64,000 nucleotides of DNA. Origin: Dickeya lacustris (lineage in GTDB: Bacteria > Pseudomonadota > Gammaproteobacteria > Enterobacterales > Enterobacteriaceae). Position 1 is the first letter of the stretch, and each line of letters begins with the position of its first letter. The DNA lies in assembly GCF_029635795.1 (NCBI RefSeq), contig NZ_CP114280.1, positions 3,224,001 through 3,288,000 of the forward strand, in the 5' to 3' direction. This document shows, one piece after another, positions 23,243 to 32,784 of the stretch. The notes under the pieces are model-generated. The model searched no databases and had not been told where the DNA came from. It worked only from the letters and a program-made list of their open reading frames with translations. Made by a program: the position numbers and the translations under genes.

Positions 23243-23258
23243 GCGGAAACGTTTGCTT
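23243..23258. promoter_or_regulatory. LacI-family (PurR/CytR-like) operator upstream of tsx
   Basis: The 16-mer GCGGAAACGTTTGCTT contains the central AAACGTTT palindrome of the PurR box and matches that consensus at about 12 of 16 positions. It lies about 120 bp upstream of the Tsx-like gene, where nucleotide-linked control would make sense. No gene is visible in the remaining 359-bp gap up to ampD. Confidence 0.45.
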
Positions 23259-23484
23259 GCGGCGCGCGCTTTCTTAGCTTCCCATCAGAAAGAAGGGGCG
23301 CAGCATACCAGAAGACAGGCGGAACATCATAGATTGTGCGCATATTCTGCGGTGCAAGCAGTGGATAAATCTAACGCATCGGCAATGTGGCAGATGCGGT
23401 AAGATACCGACATGATAAGTCATCAGCTGTGGCAGATCGCTTAATGACTGTCACTTACATGGCAGATTGCTTAAAGGAGGAGCG

Positions 23485-24045
23485 ATGAGGGTCGAGAATG
23501 GTTGGCTGACAGGGGTGACACATATTCTGTCACCGCATCAGGATGAACGTCCGCAGGGGGAGCTTCCCTCGCTGTTGGTCATCCATAATATTAGTTTACC
23601 GCCGGGTGAGTTTGGCGGGCCCTATATCGATAGGCTTTTTACCGGCACATTAGAGGGTAGCGACCATCCGTATTTTGCCACGATTAGCCATTTGCGGGTG
23701 TCAGCCCATTGTCTGATTCGTCGTGACGGCGAAGTTATTCAGTATGTCGCTTTTGATAAACGCGCCTGGCATGCCGGTGTTTCTCAGTTTGAGGGGCGCG
23801 AGCGCTGTAATGATTTCTCTATTGGTATTGAACTTGAAGGCACAGATAGCACGCCCTTTACCCCCGAGCAATATAACCGCCTCGCGCAGGTGACGCGGCT
23901 ACTCAATGAGTATTATGGTATTACGTCGGCGCGAATTACCGGGCATAGCGACATTGCGCCAGGACGTAAAACAGACCCGGGCCCGGCATTTGATTGGGCA
24001 CGGTATCAACAGTTATGGCAGGCACACGTGCAGAAAGGGGAGTAA
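23485..24045 (+). CDS. ampD: 1,6-anhydro-N-acetylmuramyl-L-alanine amidase AmpD
   Basis: Cytoplasmic zinc amidase of peptidoglycan recycling; its activity keeps anhydromuropeptide inducers of AmpR low. The start follows an AGGAGG site and gives [14 protein letters not shown]. Zinc-ligand regions are seen in [16 protein letters not shown] (His), [28 protein letters not shown] and the [21 protein letters not shown] block (His and Asp). The 186-residue length matches E. coli. ampE starts four bases after its stop. Confidence 0.97.
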   Translation: MRVENGWLTGVTHILSPHQDERPQGELPSLLVIHNISLPPGEFGGPYIDRLFTGTLEGSDHPYFATISHLRVSAHCLIRRDGEVIQYVAFDKRAWHAGVSQFEGRERCNDFSIGIELEGTDSTPFTPEQYNRLAQVTRLLNEYYGITSARITGHSDIAPGRKTDPGPAFDWARYQQLWQAHVQKGE

Positions 24046-24049
24046 GCCA

Positions 24050-24904
24050 ATGACGCTGTTTAGCCTATTGTTGGTTTTAGGGTGGGAACGGGGCTTTAAG
24101 CGTAGCGATCGCTGGCAACTGGATCATCATTTGGAGCGGCTGTTTCGTCATCTTTCATCCCCGTCTTTGTTGCAGACGCTTTTCCTGTCGCTGGCAGCAA
24201 TGGGGGGCGTGTTTGTGTTGCAGCGGCTGCTGAGTGGCTGGCTATTCGGCTTGCCGCAGCTTTTTCTGTGGATTGTCATTGGGCTATTGTGCATTGGCGC
24301 AGGCGAGTCGCGCCAACATTATCACCGCTATATTCAGGCGGCAAAACGCGGTGAGAGCGATGCTTGTCAGGAAATGGCGGTTGAGCTGGCGCTCATCCAT
24401 GGTTTACCGCAGGAAGCGACCGCGCGCGAGCGGTTAAAAGAGCTGCAAAATGCGCTGCTGTGGTTAAATTTCCGTTTTTATCTGGCACCGCTGTTTTGGT
24501 TTGTGGTGGCAGGCCCGTATGGCGCAGTCGCATTGGTCGGCTATACCGTATTACGCGCCAGGCAATGCTGTCTCGCCCGCCATCACACGCCGCTGGAGCG
24601 CGCCAATGCGGGGGTTGATACCCTGCTGCATTGGCTTGATTGGCTTCCTGTTCGTCTGGCTGGGGTGGCGTATGCTCTGTTAGGGCATGGTGAAAAGGCA
24701 CTGCCTGCATGGTTTGCCGCGATGATGGACTGGCGTTCGTCGCAGTATTGGGTGCTAACCCGGCTGGCGCAATTCTCTTTGGAAAGAGAGCCGCATAGCG
24801 ACCCAATATCTACGCCACAGGCAGCGGTATCGTTGGCAAAAAAAGTTACGCAGATATTGGTTGTCGTCGTTGCTCTGTTGACGATTTACGGCACGCTGAT
24901 TTAG
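24050..24904 (+). CDS. ampE: AmpE inner-membrane protein
   Basis: Polytopic inner-membrane protein of the ampDE operon. The 284-residue product starts [20 protein letters not shown] and has four to five hydrophobic segments, including one at the extreme C-terminus, and the cytoplasmic block [24 protein letters not shown]. Length equals E. coli AmpE. Its biochemical role is not settled. Confidence 0.95.
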   Translation: MTLFSLLLVLGWERGFKRSDRWQLDHHLERLFRHLSSPSLLQTLFLSLAAMGGVFVLQRLLSGWLFGLPQLFLWIVIGLLCIGAGESRQHYHRYIQAAKRGESDACQEMAVELALIHGLPQEATARERLKELQNALLWLNFRFYLAPLFWFVVAGPYGAVALVGYTVLRARQCCLARHHTPLERANAGVDTLLHWLDWLPVRLAGVAYALLGHGEKALPAWFAAMMDWRSSQYWVLTRLAQFSLEREPHSDPISTPQAAVSLAKKVTQILVVVVALLTIYGTLI

Positions 24905-24910
24905 CGGCCG

Positions 24911-24946
24911 ATAGCGAGAAAAATAGCGAGAAAAATAGCGAGAAAA
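24911..24946. repeat. 12-bp tandem repeat, three copies
   Basis: ATAGCGAGAAAA is repeated three times without spacing immediately after the ampE stop, before a purine-rich run leading into a terminator. Confidence 0.9.
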
Positions 24947-24970
24947 GAAGAGAGAAAATAAGAAAGAAAA

Positions 24971-25003
24971 AAAGAGGATGACCGCATTGCGCTCATCCTC
25001 TTT
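24971..25003. terminator. Bidirectional terminator between ampE and aroP
   Basis: AAAGAGGATGA (24971-24981) and TCATCCTCTTT (24993-25003) form a perfect 11-bp stem with an 11-base loop. T-rich sequence follows on the minus strand and a pyrimidine run on the plus strand, so it can serve both convergent genes. Confidence 0.85.
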
Positions 25004-25041
25004 CTCTTTCGTCCGTCGGTTAAAACTGTCGGAGGTTTAAA

Positions 25042-26388
25042 TTAATGGCGTTTTCTAAAACGGTAGCCAATACCTAATATCACCAGCCATACCGGGATCA
25101 GCAAAACAGAAATCTGAATGCCCGGAGTCATAAACATAATCACCAGTATGCCAACCATGAAGGCCAGACACAGGTAATTACCATAAGGGAACCACAGCGC
25201 CTGAAAACGTGTTTTAACGCCTTGTTTGTCCTTCGCTGCGCGGAATTTCAGGTGGGCCAGACTTATCATCGCCCAGTTGATAACCAATGCGGAAACAACC
25301 AGCGCCATCAACAGTTCAAAGGCTTTACCCGGCAGGAGATAGTTGATGAGTACGCACAAGGCGGTTGCCAGCGCTGATAATCCAATGGCGACGACAGGAA
25401 CACCGCGACGATCGACTTTCAGCAGCGATTGCGGGCCATTACCTTGTTTGGCTAGGCCGTAAAGCATACGGCTGTTGCAGTATACGCAGCTGTTGTAAAC
25501 AGATAGCGCAGCTGTCAGAACAACCAGATTGAGAATGTTAGCCACCAGTTCGCTGTTTAATGCATGGAAAATCATCACAAACGGGCTACCGCCTTCTACC
25601 ACTTTCCCCCAAGGATAGAGAGATAACAGCACGGTGAGTGAGCCAATATAGAAGAGCAATATACGATAGAGCACCTGGTTGGTTGCGCGTGGGATGCTTT
25701 CTTCTGGTTTGTCGGCTTCAGCGGCAGTAATACCCACCAGCTCGAGGCCGCCAAACGAAAACATAATGACAGCCATCGCCATGACTAACCCGCTGATGCC
25801 ATTGGGGAAAAAGCCGCCCTGTGCCCAGAGGTTGGTTACGGTTGCTTCCGGGCCGCCATGGCCGCTCATCAAAAGCCAACTGCCAAAAGCAATCATGCCG
25901 ATAATCGCGGCGACTTTAATAATCGAAAACCAGAACTCCAGCTCGCCGTACATCTTGACGTTAGCGAGGTTTATGGCGTTAATCAGGACGAAAAATACCG
26001 CAGCGGAAACCCAGGTAGGCACGCCCGGCCACCAATACTGTACATAAATGCCGACTGCGCTCAGTTCTGCCATCGCGACTAATACGTAGAGCACCCAGTA
26101 GTTCCAGCCGGAGGCAAAACCGGCAAAGTTGCCCCAGTATTTGTAAGCAAAATGGCTGAATGAGCCTGCAACCGGCTCTTCTACGACCATCTCGCCTAAC
26201 TGACGCATGATGAAAAACGCAATCAATCCACCTATCGCATAACCCAGCAACACCGAAGGGCCTGCCATTTTGATCGTCTGTGCGATACCGAGGAACAGGC
26301 CGGTTCCTACTGCACCCCCCAGGGCAATCAACTGTATGTGACGGTTTTTCAAGCCACGCTGTAGCGTACCGTCTTGTTGATCTTGCAT
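25042..26388 (-). CDS. aroP: Aromatic amino acid permease AroP
   Basis: Inner-membrane APC-superfamily proton symporter for Phe, Tyr and Trp. The 448-residue product begins with RGLKNRHIQLIALGGAVGTGLFLG and shows about twelve membrane segments. Conserved APC blocks include GEMVVEEPVAGSFSHFAYKYWG, FSFGGLELVGITAAEA and TAALSVYNSCVYCNSRML. Close agreement with E. coli AroP (456) and its location before pdhR favour AroP over the related PheP. Upstream lies a TyrR-type box. Confidence 0.94.
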   Translation of the reverse strand: MQDQQDGTLQRGLKNRHIQLIALGGAVGTGLFLGIAQTIKMAGPSVLLGYAIGGLIAFFIMRQLGEMVVEEPVAGSFSHFAYKYWGNFAGFASGWNYWVLYVLVAMAELSAVGIYVQYWWPGVPTWVSAAVFFVLINAINLANVKMYGELEFWFSIIKVAAIIGMIAFGSWLLMSGHGGPEATVTNLWAQGGFFPNGISGLVMAMAVIMFSFGGLELVGITAAEADKPEESIPRATNQVLYRILLFYIGSLTVLLSLYPWGKVVEGGSPFVMIFHALNSELVANILNLVVLTAALSVYNSCVYCNSRMLYGLAKQGNGPQSLLKVDRRGVPVVAIGLSALATALCVLINYLLPGKAFELLMALVVSALVINWAMISLAHLKFRAAKDKQGVKTRFQALWFPYGNYLCLAFMVGILVIMFMTPGIQISVLLIPVWLVILGIGYRFRKRH

Positions 26389-26458
26389 GCTTTTTAACCC
26401 TCTGCCGATGGAAAGGTAAGCCGGGCACCTGCGCGGTGTGCTTGCCTTTTTACGTATA

Positions 26459-26476
26459 TGTAATTTTATTTTTACG
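26459..26476. promoter_or_regulatory. TyrR-type box upstream of aroP
   Basis: TGTAATTTTATTTTTACG fits the TyrR consensus TGTAAA-N6-TTTACA with one mismatch in each arm, 71 bp before the aroP start. In E. coli, TyrR represses aroP partly by drawing RNA polymerase to a divergent promoter; here a + strand TTGACA (26480-26485) starts right beside the box, though its -10 is poor. The rest of the 706-bp aroP-pdhR gap is AT-rich, with no ORF; a weak stem AGATGC/GCATCT before six Ts (26625-26666) could end a short divergent transcript. Confidence 0.6.
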
Positions 26477-26906
26477 ATATTGACAAACCTGAATTGTTAT
26501 CAGTGCTATCGCGCGTCAGAGAATAGTGATAAGCGTGCAGAATTGCACTGATTTCTTGCGAGCAGAAACGCAAAAGTGTGATGTGATAATTCATGTGCCT
26601 TGCCTTCTTGCCGCTCTTACCGTGAGATGCTGGCTACCTAATGAAGCCCATCGCGGCATCTTTTTTCTCCATGGTTTTTTACACCGTACAAGATGGAGCC
26701 GTTAGCCGATGTTTTAGCTCATGACGTTCAATAATAGAGACGCGTGCCAAATACGCAGCCTCAAGGTGAAGTGAATGACTGCTTAAATGCATAGGTTTGT
26801 TTTTTTATGCGATTTTTAGTGCTTTTTATTCACTCGGTAATGGGTTAAACGGTTCAGCTTTGACTGGTTTTAGTTTCAGAAAAGTTAAAACAAACCCAGA
26901 GGTAGA

Positions 26907-26921
26907 ATGGTAATACCACTG
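26907..26921. promoter_or_regulatory. Second PdhR-type box
   Basis: AATGGTAATACCACT matches the PdhR consensus ATTGGTATNACCAAT at 12 of 14 specified positions. It lies about 140 bp upstream of the perfect box at the pdhR promoter, so a two-site arrangement is possible. Confidence 0.5.
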
Positions 26922-27019
26922 ACCGCTTGGCGGTTTTTCCATAAAATTCCAGGCATTTGTTAAAAAGTGGGGTGATTGGTAATTTCACTCGACCTCCGTA
27001 TGGACAGAAGGTGAATACT

Positions 27020-27049
27020 TTGTTACTTTGTGCGTCACGTTTTTAAAAT
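27020..27049 (+). promoter_or_regulatory. pdhR promoter
   Basis: TTGTTA (27020-27025) and TAAAAT (27044-27049) are separated by 18 bp, a reasonable sigma-70 promoter. Its -10 touches the PdhR operator, giving a simple basis for autorepression of pdhR-aceEF-lpd. Confidence 0.6.
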
Positions 27050-27062
27050 TGGTATTACCAAT
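27048..27062. promoter_or_regulatory. PdhR operator (perfect consensus)
   Basis: ATTGGTATTACCAAT is an exact match to the known PdhR site, 33 bp before the pdhR ATG and overlapping the -10 element. Pyruvate releases PdhR in E. coli, so pyruvate is expected to induce this operon. Confidence 0.93.
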
Positions 27063-27094
27063 TGACTCCGCGCTTTTCGCCGGGAAGAATCTAC

Positions 27095-27859
27095 ATGGCC
27101 TACAGCAAGATCCGTCAGCCCAAACTGTCAGATGTGATTGAACAGCAACTGGAGTTTCTGATCCTTGAAGGAACCTTGCGTCCTGGTGAGAAACTTCCTC
27201 CCGAACGTGAGTTAGCTAAACAGTTTGATGTTTCCCGCCCTTCGTTGCGCGAAGCTATCCAACGTCTTGAGGCTAAAGGATTACTTTTGCGTCGCCAGGG
27301 TGGCGGCACGTTCGTGCAGAGTAACCTCTGGCAGAGTGTCAGCGATCCGCTGGCAGAATTACTGAGTAATCACCCCGAAGCGCAGTTTGATCTCCTTGAA
27401 ACCCGTCATGCACTGGAAGGCATTGCTGCTTACTACGCTGCTTTACGCGGTACGGAAGAGGACTTGCAGCGTATTCGCGACTGCCACGCGCAAATCGATA
27501 CTGCGCGTGAGTCGGGAGACTTGGTCGCCGAGTCAGAAGCGGTGATGCATTATCAGGTTGCGGTCACTGAGGCGACGCACAATGTGGTGTTGCTGCATTT
27601 GCTAAGGTGCATGGGGCCAATGCTTGAGCAGAATGTCAGGCAGAATTTTGAGTTGCTTTATCTGAGTCGTGAAGTGCTGACGCAGGTGAGCGACCATCGT
27701 GCCAGAATTTTTGAGGCAATTGTCGCCCGTGAGCCGGAAAAGGCCCGCGAGGCGTCACATCGCCATCTGGCATTTATAGAAGAAGTATTGCTGGAACTTA
27801 ACCGGGAACACAGCCGGCGAGAACGCTCGTTACGACGGCTCCAGCAACGCAAGGATTAG
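27095..27859 (+). CDS. pdhR: Pyruvate dehydrogenase complex repressor PdhR (GntR/FadR family)
   Basis: Pyruvate-sensing repressor of the pyruvate dehydrogenase operon. The start at [20 protein letters not shown] aligns exactly with E. coli; the frame is open 11 codons further upstream but that part overlaps the operator. The winged-helix domain (residues about 9-75) reads [20 protein letters not shown] and [17 protein letters not shown], nearly identical to E. coli, and the FCD ligand domain follows ([45 protein letters not shown]). 254 residues, the family length. Confidence 0.98.
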   Translation: MAYSKIRQPKLSDVIEQQLEFLILEGTLRPGEKLPPERELAKQFDVSRPSLREAIQRLEAKGLLLRRQGGGTFVQSNLWQSVSDPLAELLSNHPEAQFDLLETRHALEGIAAYYAALRGTEEDLQRIRDCHAQIDTARESGDLVAESEAVMHYQVAVTEATHNVVLLHLLRCMGPMLEQNVRQNFELLYLSREVLTQVSDHRARIFEAIVAREPEKAREASHRHLAFIEEVLLELNREHSRRERSLRRLQQRKD

Positions 27860-27900
27860 GTCGCCAGTTGGCGGCCAAATGCGGCAAACAAGACGAAGGG

Positions 27901-27949
27901 CCTGTCTTCCTGTGCTTTCTCCAGCGGGAACAGAGTACAAGAAGACAGG
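27901..27949 (+). repeat. Inverted repeat in the pdhR-aceE spacer
   Basis: CCTGTCTTC (27901-27909) pairs with GAAGACAGG (27941-27949) around a 31-base loop. There is no U-tract, so it is more likely an mRNA stability or processing hairpin than a terminator. Confidence 0.55.
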
Positions 27950-27992
27950 CTCCAGATAAATCCACTGATTAGAAACAGATAAGGAATACACC

Positions 27993-30656
27993 ATGTCAGA
28001 ACGTTTGAATAATGACGTGGATCCGATCGAAACGCGCGACTGGCTGCAAGCGATCGAATCGGTTATCCGTGAAGAGGGTGTTGAGCGCGCTCAGTTCCTG
28101 ATTGATCAGGTGCTGACTGAAGCACGCAAAGGTGGGGTAAAGGTTGCTGCGGGCAGTGCCAGCAGTAGCTATATCAACACCATTGCGCTTGAAGATGAAC
28201 CTGCATATCCGGGGAACCTTGATCTGGAGCGCCGTATTCGTTCCGCAATTCGCTGGAACGCTGTGATGACGGTACTGCGTGCCTCTAAGAAGGATCTGGA
28301 GCTGGGCGGTCACATGGCGTCTTTCCAGTCTTCCGCTACCTTCTATGAAGTGTGTTTTAACCACTTCTTCCGTGCCCGTAATGCACAGGATGGCGGCGAT
28401 CTGGTGTTCTTCCAGGGCCACATTTCTCCCGGCGTTTACGCCCGTGCCTTCCTTGAAGGCCGCCTGACTGAAGAACAGATGAACAACTTCCGTCAGGAAG
28501 CGCATGGCAACGGCCTGTCTTCCTATCCGCATCCGAAACTGATGCCGGAATTCTGGCAGTTCCCAACCGTTTCTATGGGTCTTGGCCCGATTAACGCGAT
28601 TTACCAGGCTAAATTCCTGAAATACCTCAATAACCGTGGTCTGAAAGATACAACGAAGCAGACTGTTTACGCCTTCCTCGGCGACGGTGAAATGGATGAG
28701 CCAGAGTCTAAGGGTGCTATCACCATCGCAACCCGTGAAAAACTGGACAACCTGGTATTCGTTATCAACTGTAACTTGCAGCGTCTGGATGGCCCGGTAA
28801 CAGGTAACGGTAAAATCATCAACGAGCTGGAAGGCATCTTTGGTGGCGCAGGCTGGGAAGTTATCAAGGTTATCTGGGGCGGTCGTTGGGATGAGCTGCT
28901 GCGTAAAGATACCAGCGGTAAGCTGATTCAACTGATGAACGAAACCGTTGATGGCGACTACCAGACCTTCAAGTCCAAAAACGGTGCCTATGTACGCGAG
29001 CATTTCTTTGGTAAATACCCGGAAACTGCCGAGCTGGTGAAAGACTGGAGCGATGACGACATCTGGGCTCTGAACCGTGGTGGTCACGATCCGAAGAAAG
29101 TCTACGCTGCACTGAAAAAAGCGCAGGAAACCAAGGGCAAGCCGGTGGTTATTCTGGCTCATACCATTAAAGGTTATGGTATGGGTGATGCGGCCGAAGG
29201 CAAAAACATTGCCCATCAGGTTAAGAAAATCAACATGGACGGCGTGCGTTACTTCCGCGACCGTTTCAATGTGCCGGTTGCGGACGCAGATGTCGAAAAC
29301 CTGCCGTTTATTACCTTCGACAAAAACTCCGAAGAGTACAAATACCTGCACGAACGTCGTCAGGCGCTGGAAGGCTACCTGCCGTCGCGTCAGCCGAAAT
29401 TCTCTGAGAAACTGGCTCTGCCTTCACTGGAAGATTTCAGCTCGCTGTTAGAAGAACAGACCAAAGAAATCTCCACCACCATCGCATTTGTCCGTGCGCT
29501 GAATGTGATGCTGAAGAACCCGTCTATCAAAGACCGTCTGGTGCCTATCATCGCTGATGAAGCGCGTACCTTCGGTATGGAAGGTCTGTTCCGTCAGATT
29601 GGTATCTACAGCCCGAACGGTCAGCAGTACACCCCGCAGGATCGCGAGCTGGTGGCGTACTACAAAGAAGATCAGAAAGGTCAGATCCTGCAAGAAGGGA
29701 TCAACGAACTGGGCGCAGGTTCATCCTGGCTGGCGGCGGCAACGTCTTACAGCACCAATGATCTGCCGATGATCCCGTTCTATATCTACTATTCAATGTT
29801 CGGTTTCCAGCGTATTGGCGACCTGTGCTGGGCGGCTGGCGACCAGCAGGCTCGCGGCTTCCTGATTGGCGGAACGTCTGGACGTACCACGCTGAACGGC
29901 GAAGGTTTGCAGCATGAAGATGGCCACAGCCATATTCAGTCGCTGACTATCCCGAACTGTATTTCCTACGATCCGGCTTTCGCTTATGAAGTCGCTGTCA
30001 TCATGCATGACGGTCTGGTTCGTATGTACGGTGATGCGCAGGAAAACATTTACTACTACATCACTACGCTGAACGAAAACTACCACATGCCAGCGATGCC
30101 GAAAGGTGCCGAAGAAGGTATCCGCAAAGGTATCTACAAACTGGAAACGGTGGCGGGCAGCAAAGGTAAGGTTCAGTTGCTGGGTTCAGGTTCTATCCTG
30201 CGTCATGTGCGTGAAGCCGCACAGATCCTGGCGAATGACTACGGCATCGGTTCTGATGTGTACAGCGTCACCTCCTTCACGGAACTGGCCCGCGATGGTC
30301 AGGACTGCGAGCGTTGGAACATGCTGCACCCGACCGAAGCGCCGCGCGTACCGTACATCGCTCAGGTGATGAACGACGCACCGGCAGTCGCGTCTACCGA
30401 TTACATGAAACTGTTTGCCGAGCAGGTACGCACTTACGTTCCGGCTAGCGACTACCGCGTACTGGGTACGGACGGTTTCGGTCGTTCCGACAGCCGTGAA
30501 AACCTGCGCCACCACTTTGAAGTTGATGCTTCCTATGTGGTTGTTGCTGCACTGGGCGAACTGGCTAAACGCGGTGAAGTTGAGAAATCTGTTGTGGCTG
30601 AAGCCATCAAGAAATTCGACATTAACCCTGAAAAAGTTAACCCGCGCGTAGCATAA
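27993..30656 (+). CDS. aceE: Pyruvate dehydrogenase E1 component
   Basis: Thiamine-diphosphate-dependent decarboxylase of the pyruvate dehydrogenase complex; homodimeric type, cytoplasmic. The 887-residue length equals E. coli AceE. The ThDP motif begins [10 protein letters not shown] and continues to NCNLQ near residues 230-260; [16 protein letters not shown] and the pyrimidine-domain block [16 protein letters not shown] are present. Strong codon bias (CTG, CGT, AAA) fits a highly expressed gene. It is followed by aceF after 13 bp. Confidence 0.99.
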   Translation: MSERLNNDVDPIETRDWLQAIESVIREEGVERAQFLIDQVLTEARKGGVKVAAGSASSSYINTIALEDEPAYPGNLDLERRIRSAIRWNAVMTVLRASKKDLELGGHMASFQSSATFYEVCFNHFFRARNAQDGGDLVFFQGHISPGVYARAFLEGRLTEEQMNNFRQEAHGNGLSSYPHPKLMPEFWQFPTVSMGLGPINAIYQAKFLKYLNNRGLKDTTKQTVYAFLGDGEMDEPESKGAITIATREKLDNLVFVINCNLQRLDGPVTGNGKIINELEGIFGGAGWEVIKVIWGGRWDELLRKDTSGKLIQLMNETVDGDYQTFKSKNGAYVREHFFGKYPETAELVKDWSDDDIWALNRGGHDPKKVYAALKKAQETKGKPVVILAHTIKGYGMGDAAEGKNIAHQVKKINMDGVRYFRDRFNVPVADADVENLPFITFDKNSEEYKYLHERRQALEGYLPSRQPKFSEKLALPSLEDFSSLLEEQTKEISTTIAFVRALNVMLKNPSIKDRLVPIIADEARTFGMEGLFRQIGIYSPNGQQYTPQDRELVAYYKEDQKGQILQEGINELGAGSSWLAAATSYSTNDLPMIPFYIYYSMFGFQRIGDLCWAAGDQQARGFLIGGTSGRTTLNGEGLQHEDGHSHIQSLTIPNCISYDPAFAYEVAVIMHDGLVRMYGDAQENIYYYITTLNENYHMPAMPKGAEEGIRKGIYKLETVAGSKGKVQLLGSGSILRHVREAAQILANDYGIGSDVYSVTSFTELARDGQDCERWNMLHPTEAPRVPYIAQVMNDAPAVASTDYMKLFAEQVRTYVPASDYRVLGTDGFGRSDSRENLRHHFEVDASYVVVAALGELAKRGEVEKSVVAEAIKKFDINPEKVNPRVA

Positions 30657-30669
30657 GAAGGAAAGCGTA

Positions 30670-32556
30670 ATGGCTATCGAAATCAACGTACCGGATATCG
30701 GTGCAGATGAAGTTGAAGTCACCGAAGTGCTGGTCAAAGTGGGTGACAAAGTGGACGCCGAGCAGTCGCTTATCACTGTAGAAGGCGACAAGGCTTCGAT
30801 GGAAGTGCCCTCACCGCAAGCCGGTGTGGTGAAAGAAATCAAAGTAGCGGTTGGTGACAAAGTCGCGACCGGTAAATTAATCATGGTCTTTGAAGCAGAG
30901 GGTGCGGCGGCTGCCGCACCGGCTCCAGCCGCTGCTGCGCCAGCGCCTGCTGCGGCACCTGCCGCTGCCAGCGCCGCCAAAGAGGTGGAAGTACCGGATA
31001 TCGGCGGTGACGAAGTTGAAGTGACCGAAGTGTTGGTGAAAGTCGGCGATGCTGTAAGCGCCGAACAATCACTGATTACCGTTGAAGGCGATAAAGCTTC
31101 AATGGAAGTGCCAGCACCGTTTGCGGGCACCGTCAAAGAAATTCGCATCAAGGCAGGCGACAAGGTAAAAACTGGCTCGCTTATCATGGTGTTTGAGGTG
31201 GCGGGTGCCGCGCCTGCGGCGGCAGCGGCTCCTGTAGCCAGTGCCCCGGTTGCGGCCCCGGCTGTGAGCAGTGGCGCCAAAGACGTCAACGTGCCGGATA
31301 TCGGCGGCGATGAAGTCGAAGTGACCGAAGTGCTGGTGAAAGTCGGTGATAAAGTGGCGGCCGAACAGTCGCTGATTACCGTTGAAGGTGACAAAGCCTC
31401 AATGGAAGTCCCGGCACCGTTTGCGGGCACCGTAAAAGAAATCAAAGTCAGCACCGGTAGCAAAGTCAAAACCGGTTCGCTGATTATGGTGTTCGAAGTC
31501 GAAGGTGCGGCTCCGGCAGTGGCTTCTGTTGCTGCGGCACCGGCTCAGGCAGCCAGCGCTCCAGCGGCGGCTCCTGCTCCGGCGGCAGCGAAAGCCGAGG
31601 GTAAGAGCGAGTTTGCTGAAAATGACGCTTATATCCATGCGACCCCGGTTATCCGCCGTCTGGCACGTGAATTTGGCGTGAATCTGGCGAAAGTAAAAGG
31701 CACTGGCCGTAAAGGTCGTATCCTGCGTGAAGACGTGCAGGCGTATGTGAAAGACGCGGTAAAACGCGCTGAATCTGCGCCAGCTGCGGGTGCGGCGACC
31801 GGCGGTTCTCTGCCTGGCTTGCTGCCGTGGCCGAAAGTCGATTTCAGCAAATTTGGTGAAATCGAAGAAGTCGAGTTGGGCCGTATTCAGAAGATCTCTG
31901 GTGCCAACCTGAGCCGTAACTGGGTGGTTATTCCGCACGTTACGCACTTCGACAAAACCGATATCACCGATCTGGAAGCGTTCCGCAAACAGCAGAACGT
32001 GGAAGCCGAGAAGCGTAAGCTGGATGTGAAGATAACGCCAGTCGTGTTCATCATGAAAGCCGTTGCGACTGCGCTTGAGCAGATGCCGCGTTTCAACAGC
32101 TCACTGTCTGAAGACGCCCAGCGCCTGACGTTGAAGAAATACATCAACATCGGTGTAGCGGTAGATACGCCAAATGGCCTGGTTGTGCCGGTGTTCAAGG
32201 ATGTTAACAAGAAAGGCATCATTGAGTTATCTCGTGAGCTGACCGTCATCTCCAAGAAAGCCCGTGATGGTAAACTGACGGCAGGCGAAATGCAGGGCGG
32301 ATGCTTTACCATCTCCAGCATTGGTGGTTTGGGAACGACCCACTTCGCACCTATCGTCAATGCACCGGAAGTGGCGATTCTTGGGGTGTCTAAATCCTCG
32401 ATGGAGCCGGTCTGGAATGGTAAAGAGTTTGTGCCGCGCCTGATGCTGCCTATCTCCTTGTCGTTCGACCACCGCGTGATCGACGGTGCTGATGGTGCCC
32501 GCTTTATCACCATCATCAACAACACACTGAGCGATATTCGCCGGTTGGTGATGTAA
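30670..32556 (+). CDS. aceF: Dihydrolipoyllysine-residue acetyltransferase (PDH E2)
   Basis: Core of the pyruvate dehydrogenase complex. The 628-residue protein has three lipoyl domains (about 1-75, 105-180, 207-282), each with the lipoylation motif GDKASMEVP, joined by Ala-Pro-rich linkers. The peripheral subunit-binding domain follows near 325-365 ([28 protein letters not shown]). The catalytic domain carries [15 protein letters not shown] with the active-site His. Three lipoyl domains is the E. coli arrangement. Confidence 0.99.
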   Translation: MAIEINVPDIGADEVEVTEVLVKVGDKVDAEQSLITVEGDKASMEVPSPQAGVVKEIKVAVGDKVATGKLIMVFEAEGAAAAAPAPAAAAPAPAAAPAAASAAKEVEVPDIGGDEVEVTEVLVKVGDAVSAEQSLITVEGDKASMEVPAPFAGTVKEIRIKAGDKVKTGSLIMVFEVAGAAPAAAAAPVASAPVAAPAVSSGAKDVNVPDIGGDEVEVTEVLVKVGDKVAAEQSLITVEGDKASMEVPAPFAGTVKEIKVSTGSKVKTGSLIMVFEVEGAAPAVASVAAAPAQAASAPAAAPAPAAAKAEGKSEFAENDAYIHATPVIRRLAREFGVNLAKVKGTGRKGRILREDVQAYVKDAVKRAESAPAAGAATGGSLPGLLPWPKVDFSKFGEIEEVELGRIQKISGANLSRNWVVIPHVTHFDKTDITDLEAFRKQQNVEAEKRKLDVKITPVVFIMKAVATALEQMPRFNSSLSEDAQRLTLKKYINIGVAVDTPNGLVVPVFKDVNKKGIIELSRELTVISKKARDGKLTAGEMQGGCFTISSIGGLGTTHFAPIVNAPEVAILGVSKSSMEPVWNGKEFVPRLMLPISLSFDHRVIDGADGARFITIINNTLSDIRRLVM

Positions 32557-32563
32557 CCGTAGA

Positions 32564-32588
32564 GGCTGGCCCTGCGGCCAGCCTTTTT
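32564..32588 (+). terminator. Terminator after aceF
   Basis: GGCTGGCC and GGCCAGCC pair around a four-base loop (CTGC) and are followed by five Ts. It separates aceEF from lpd, which has about 200 bp of its own upstream region, as in E. coli where lpd also has its own promoter. Confidence 0.85.
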
Positions 32589-32784
32589 GTTCATGCCCGC
32601 ACCGTAGCACACCGCCTGTGTTCTATTGGTGCGAGTGAGGCGCACCGTTACGTGCTTTGCAGATTATTAACAATTCTGTAAACTGCTGGCGGTGGACGCG
32701 TCCCGGTGGATGACGGGCGTAATGACTTGACTCGCCATAAATAACGACGTCTGACCCGCCGGACAAACAAAACAAGAGGTCATG

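Noticed and set aside
27996..29351. 451-codon open frame antisense to aceE.
   Set aside because: A by-product of strong codon bias in aceE; no ribosome-binding site and no recognisable motifs.
30186..31469. 427-codon Ser/Thr/Ala-rich frame antisense to aceE/aceF.
   Set aside because: Its apparent internal repeats mirror the three lipoyl domains on the other strand.
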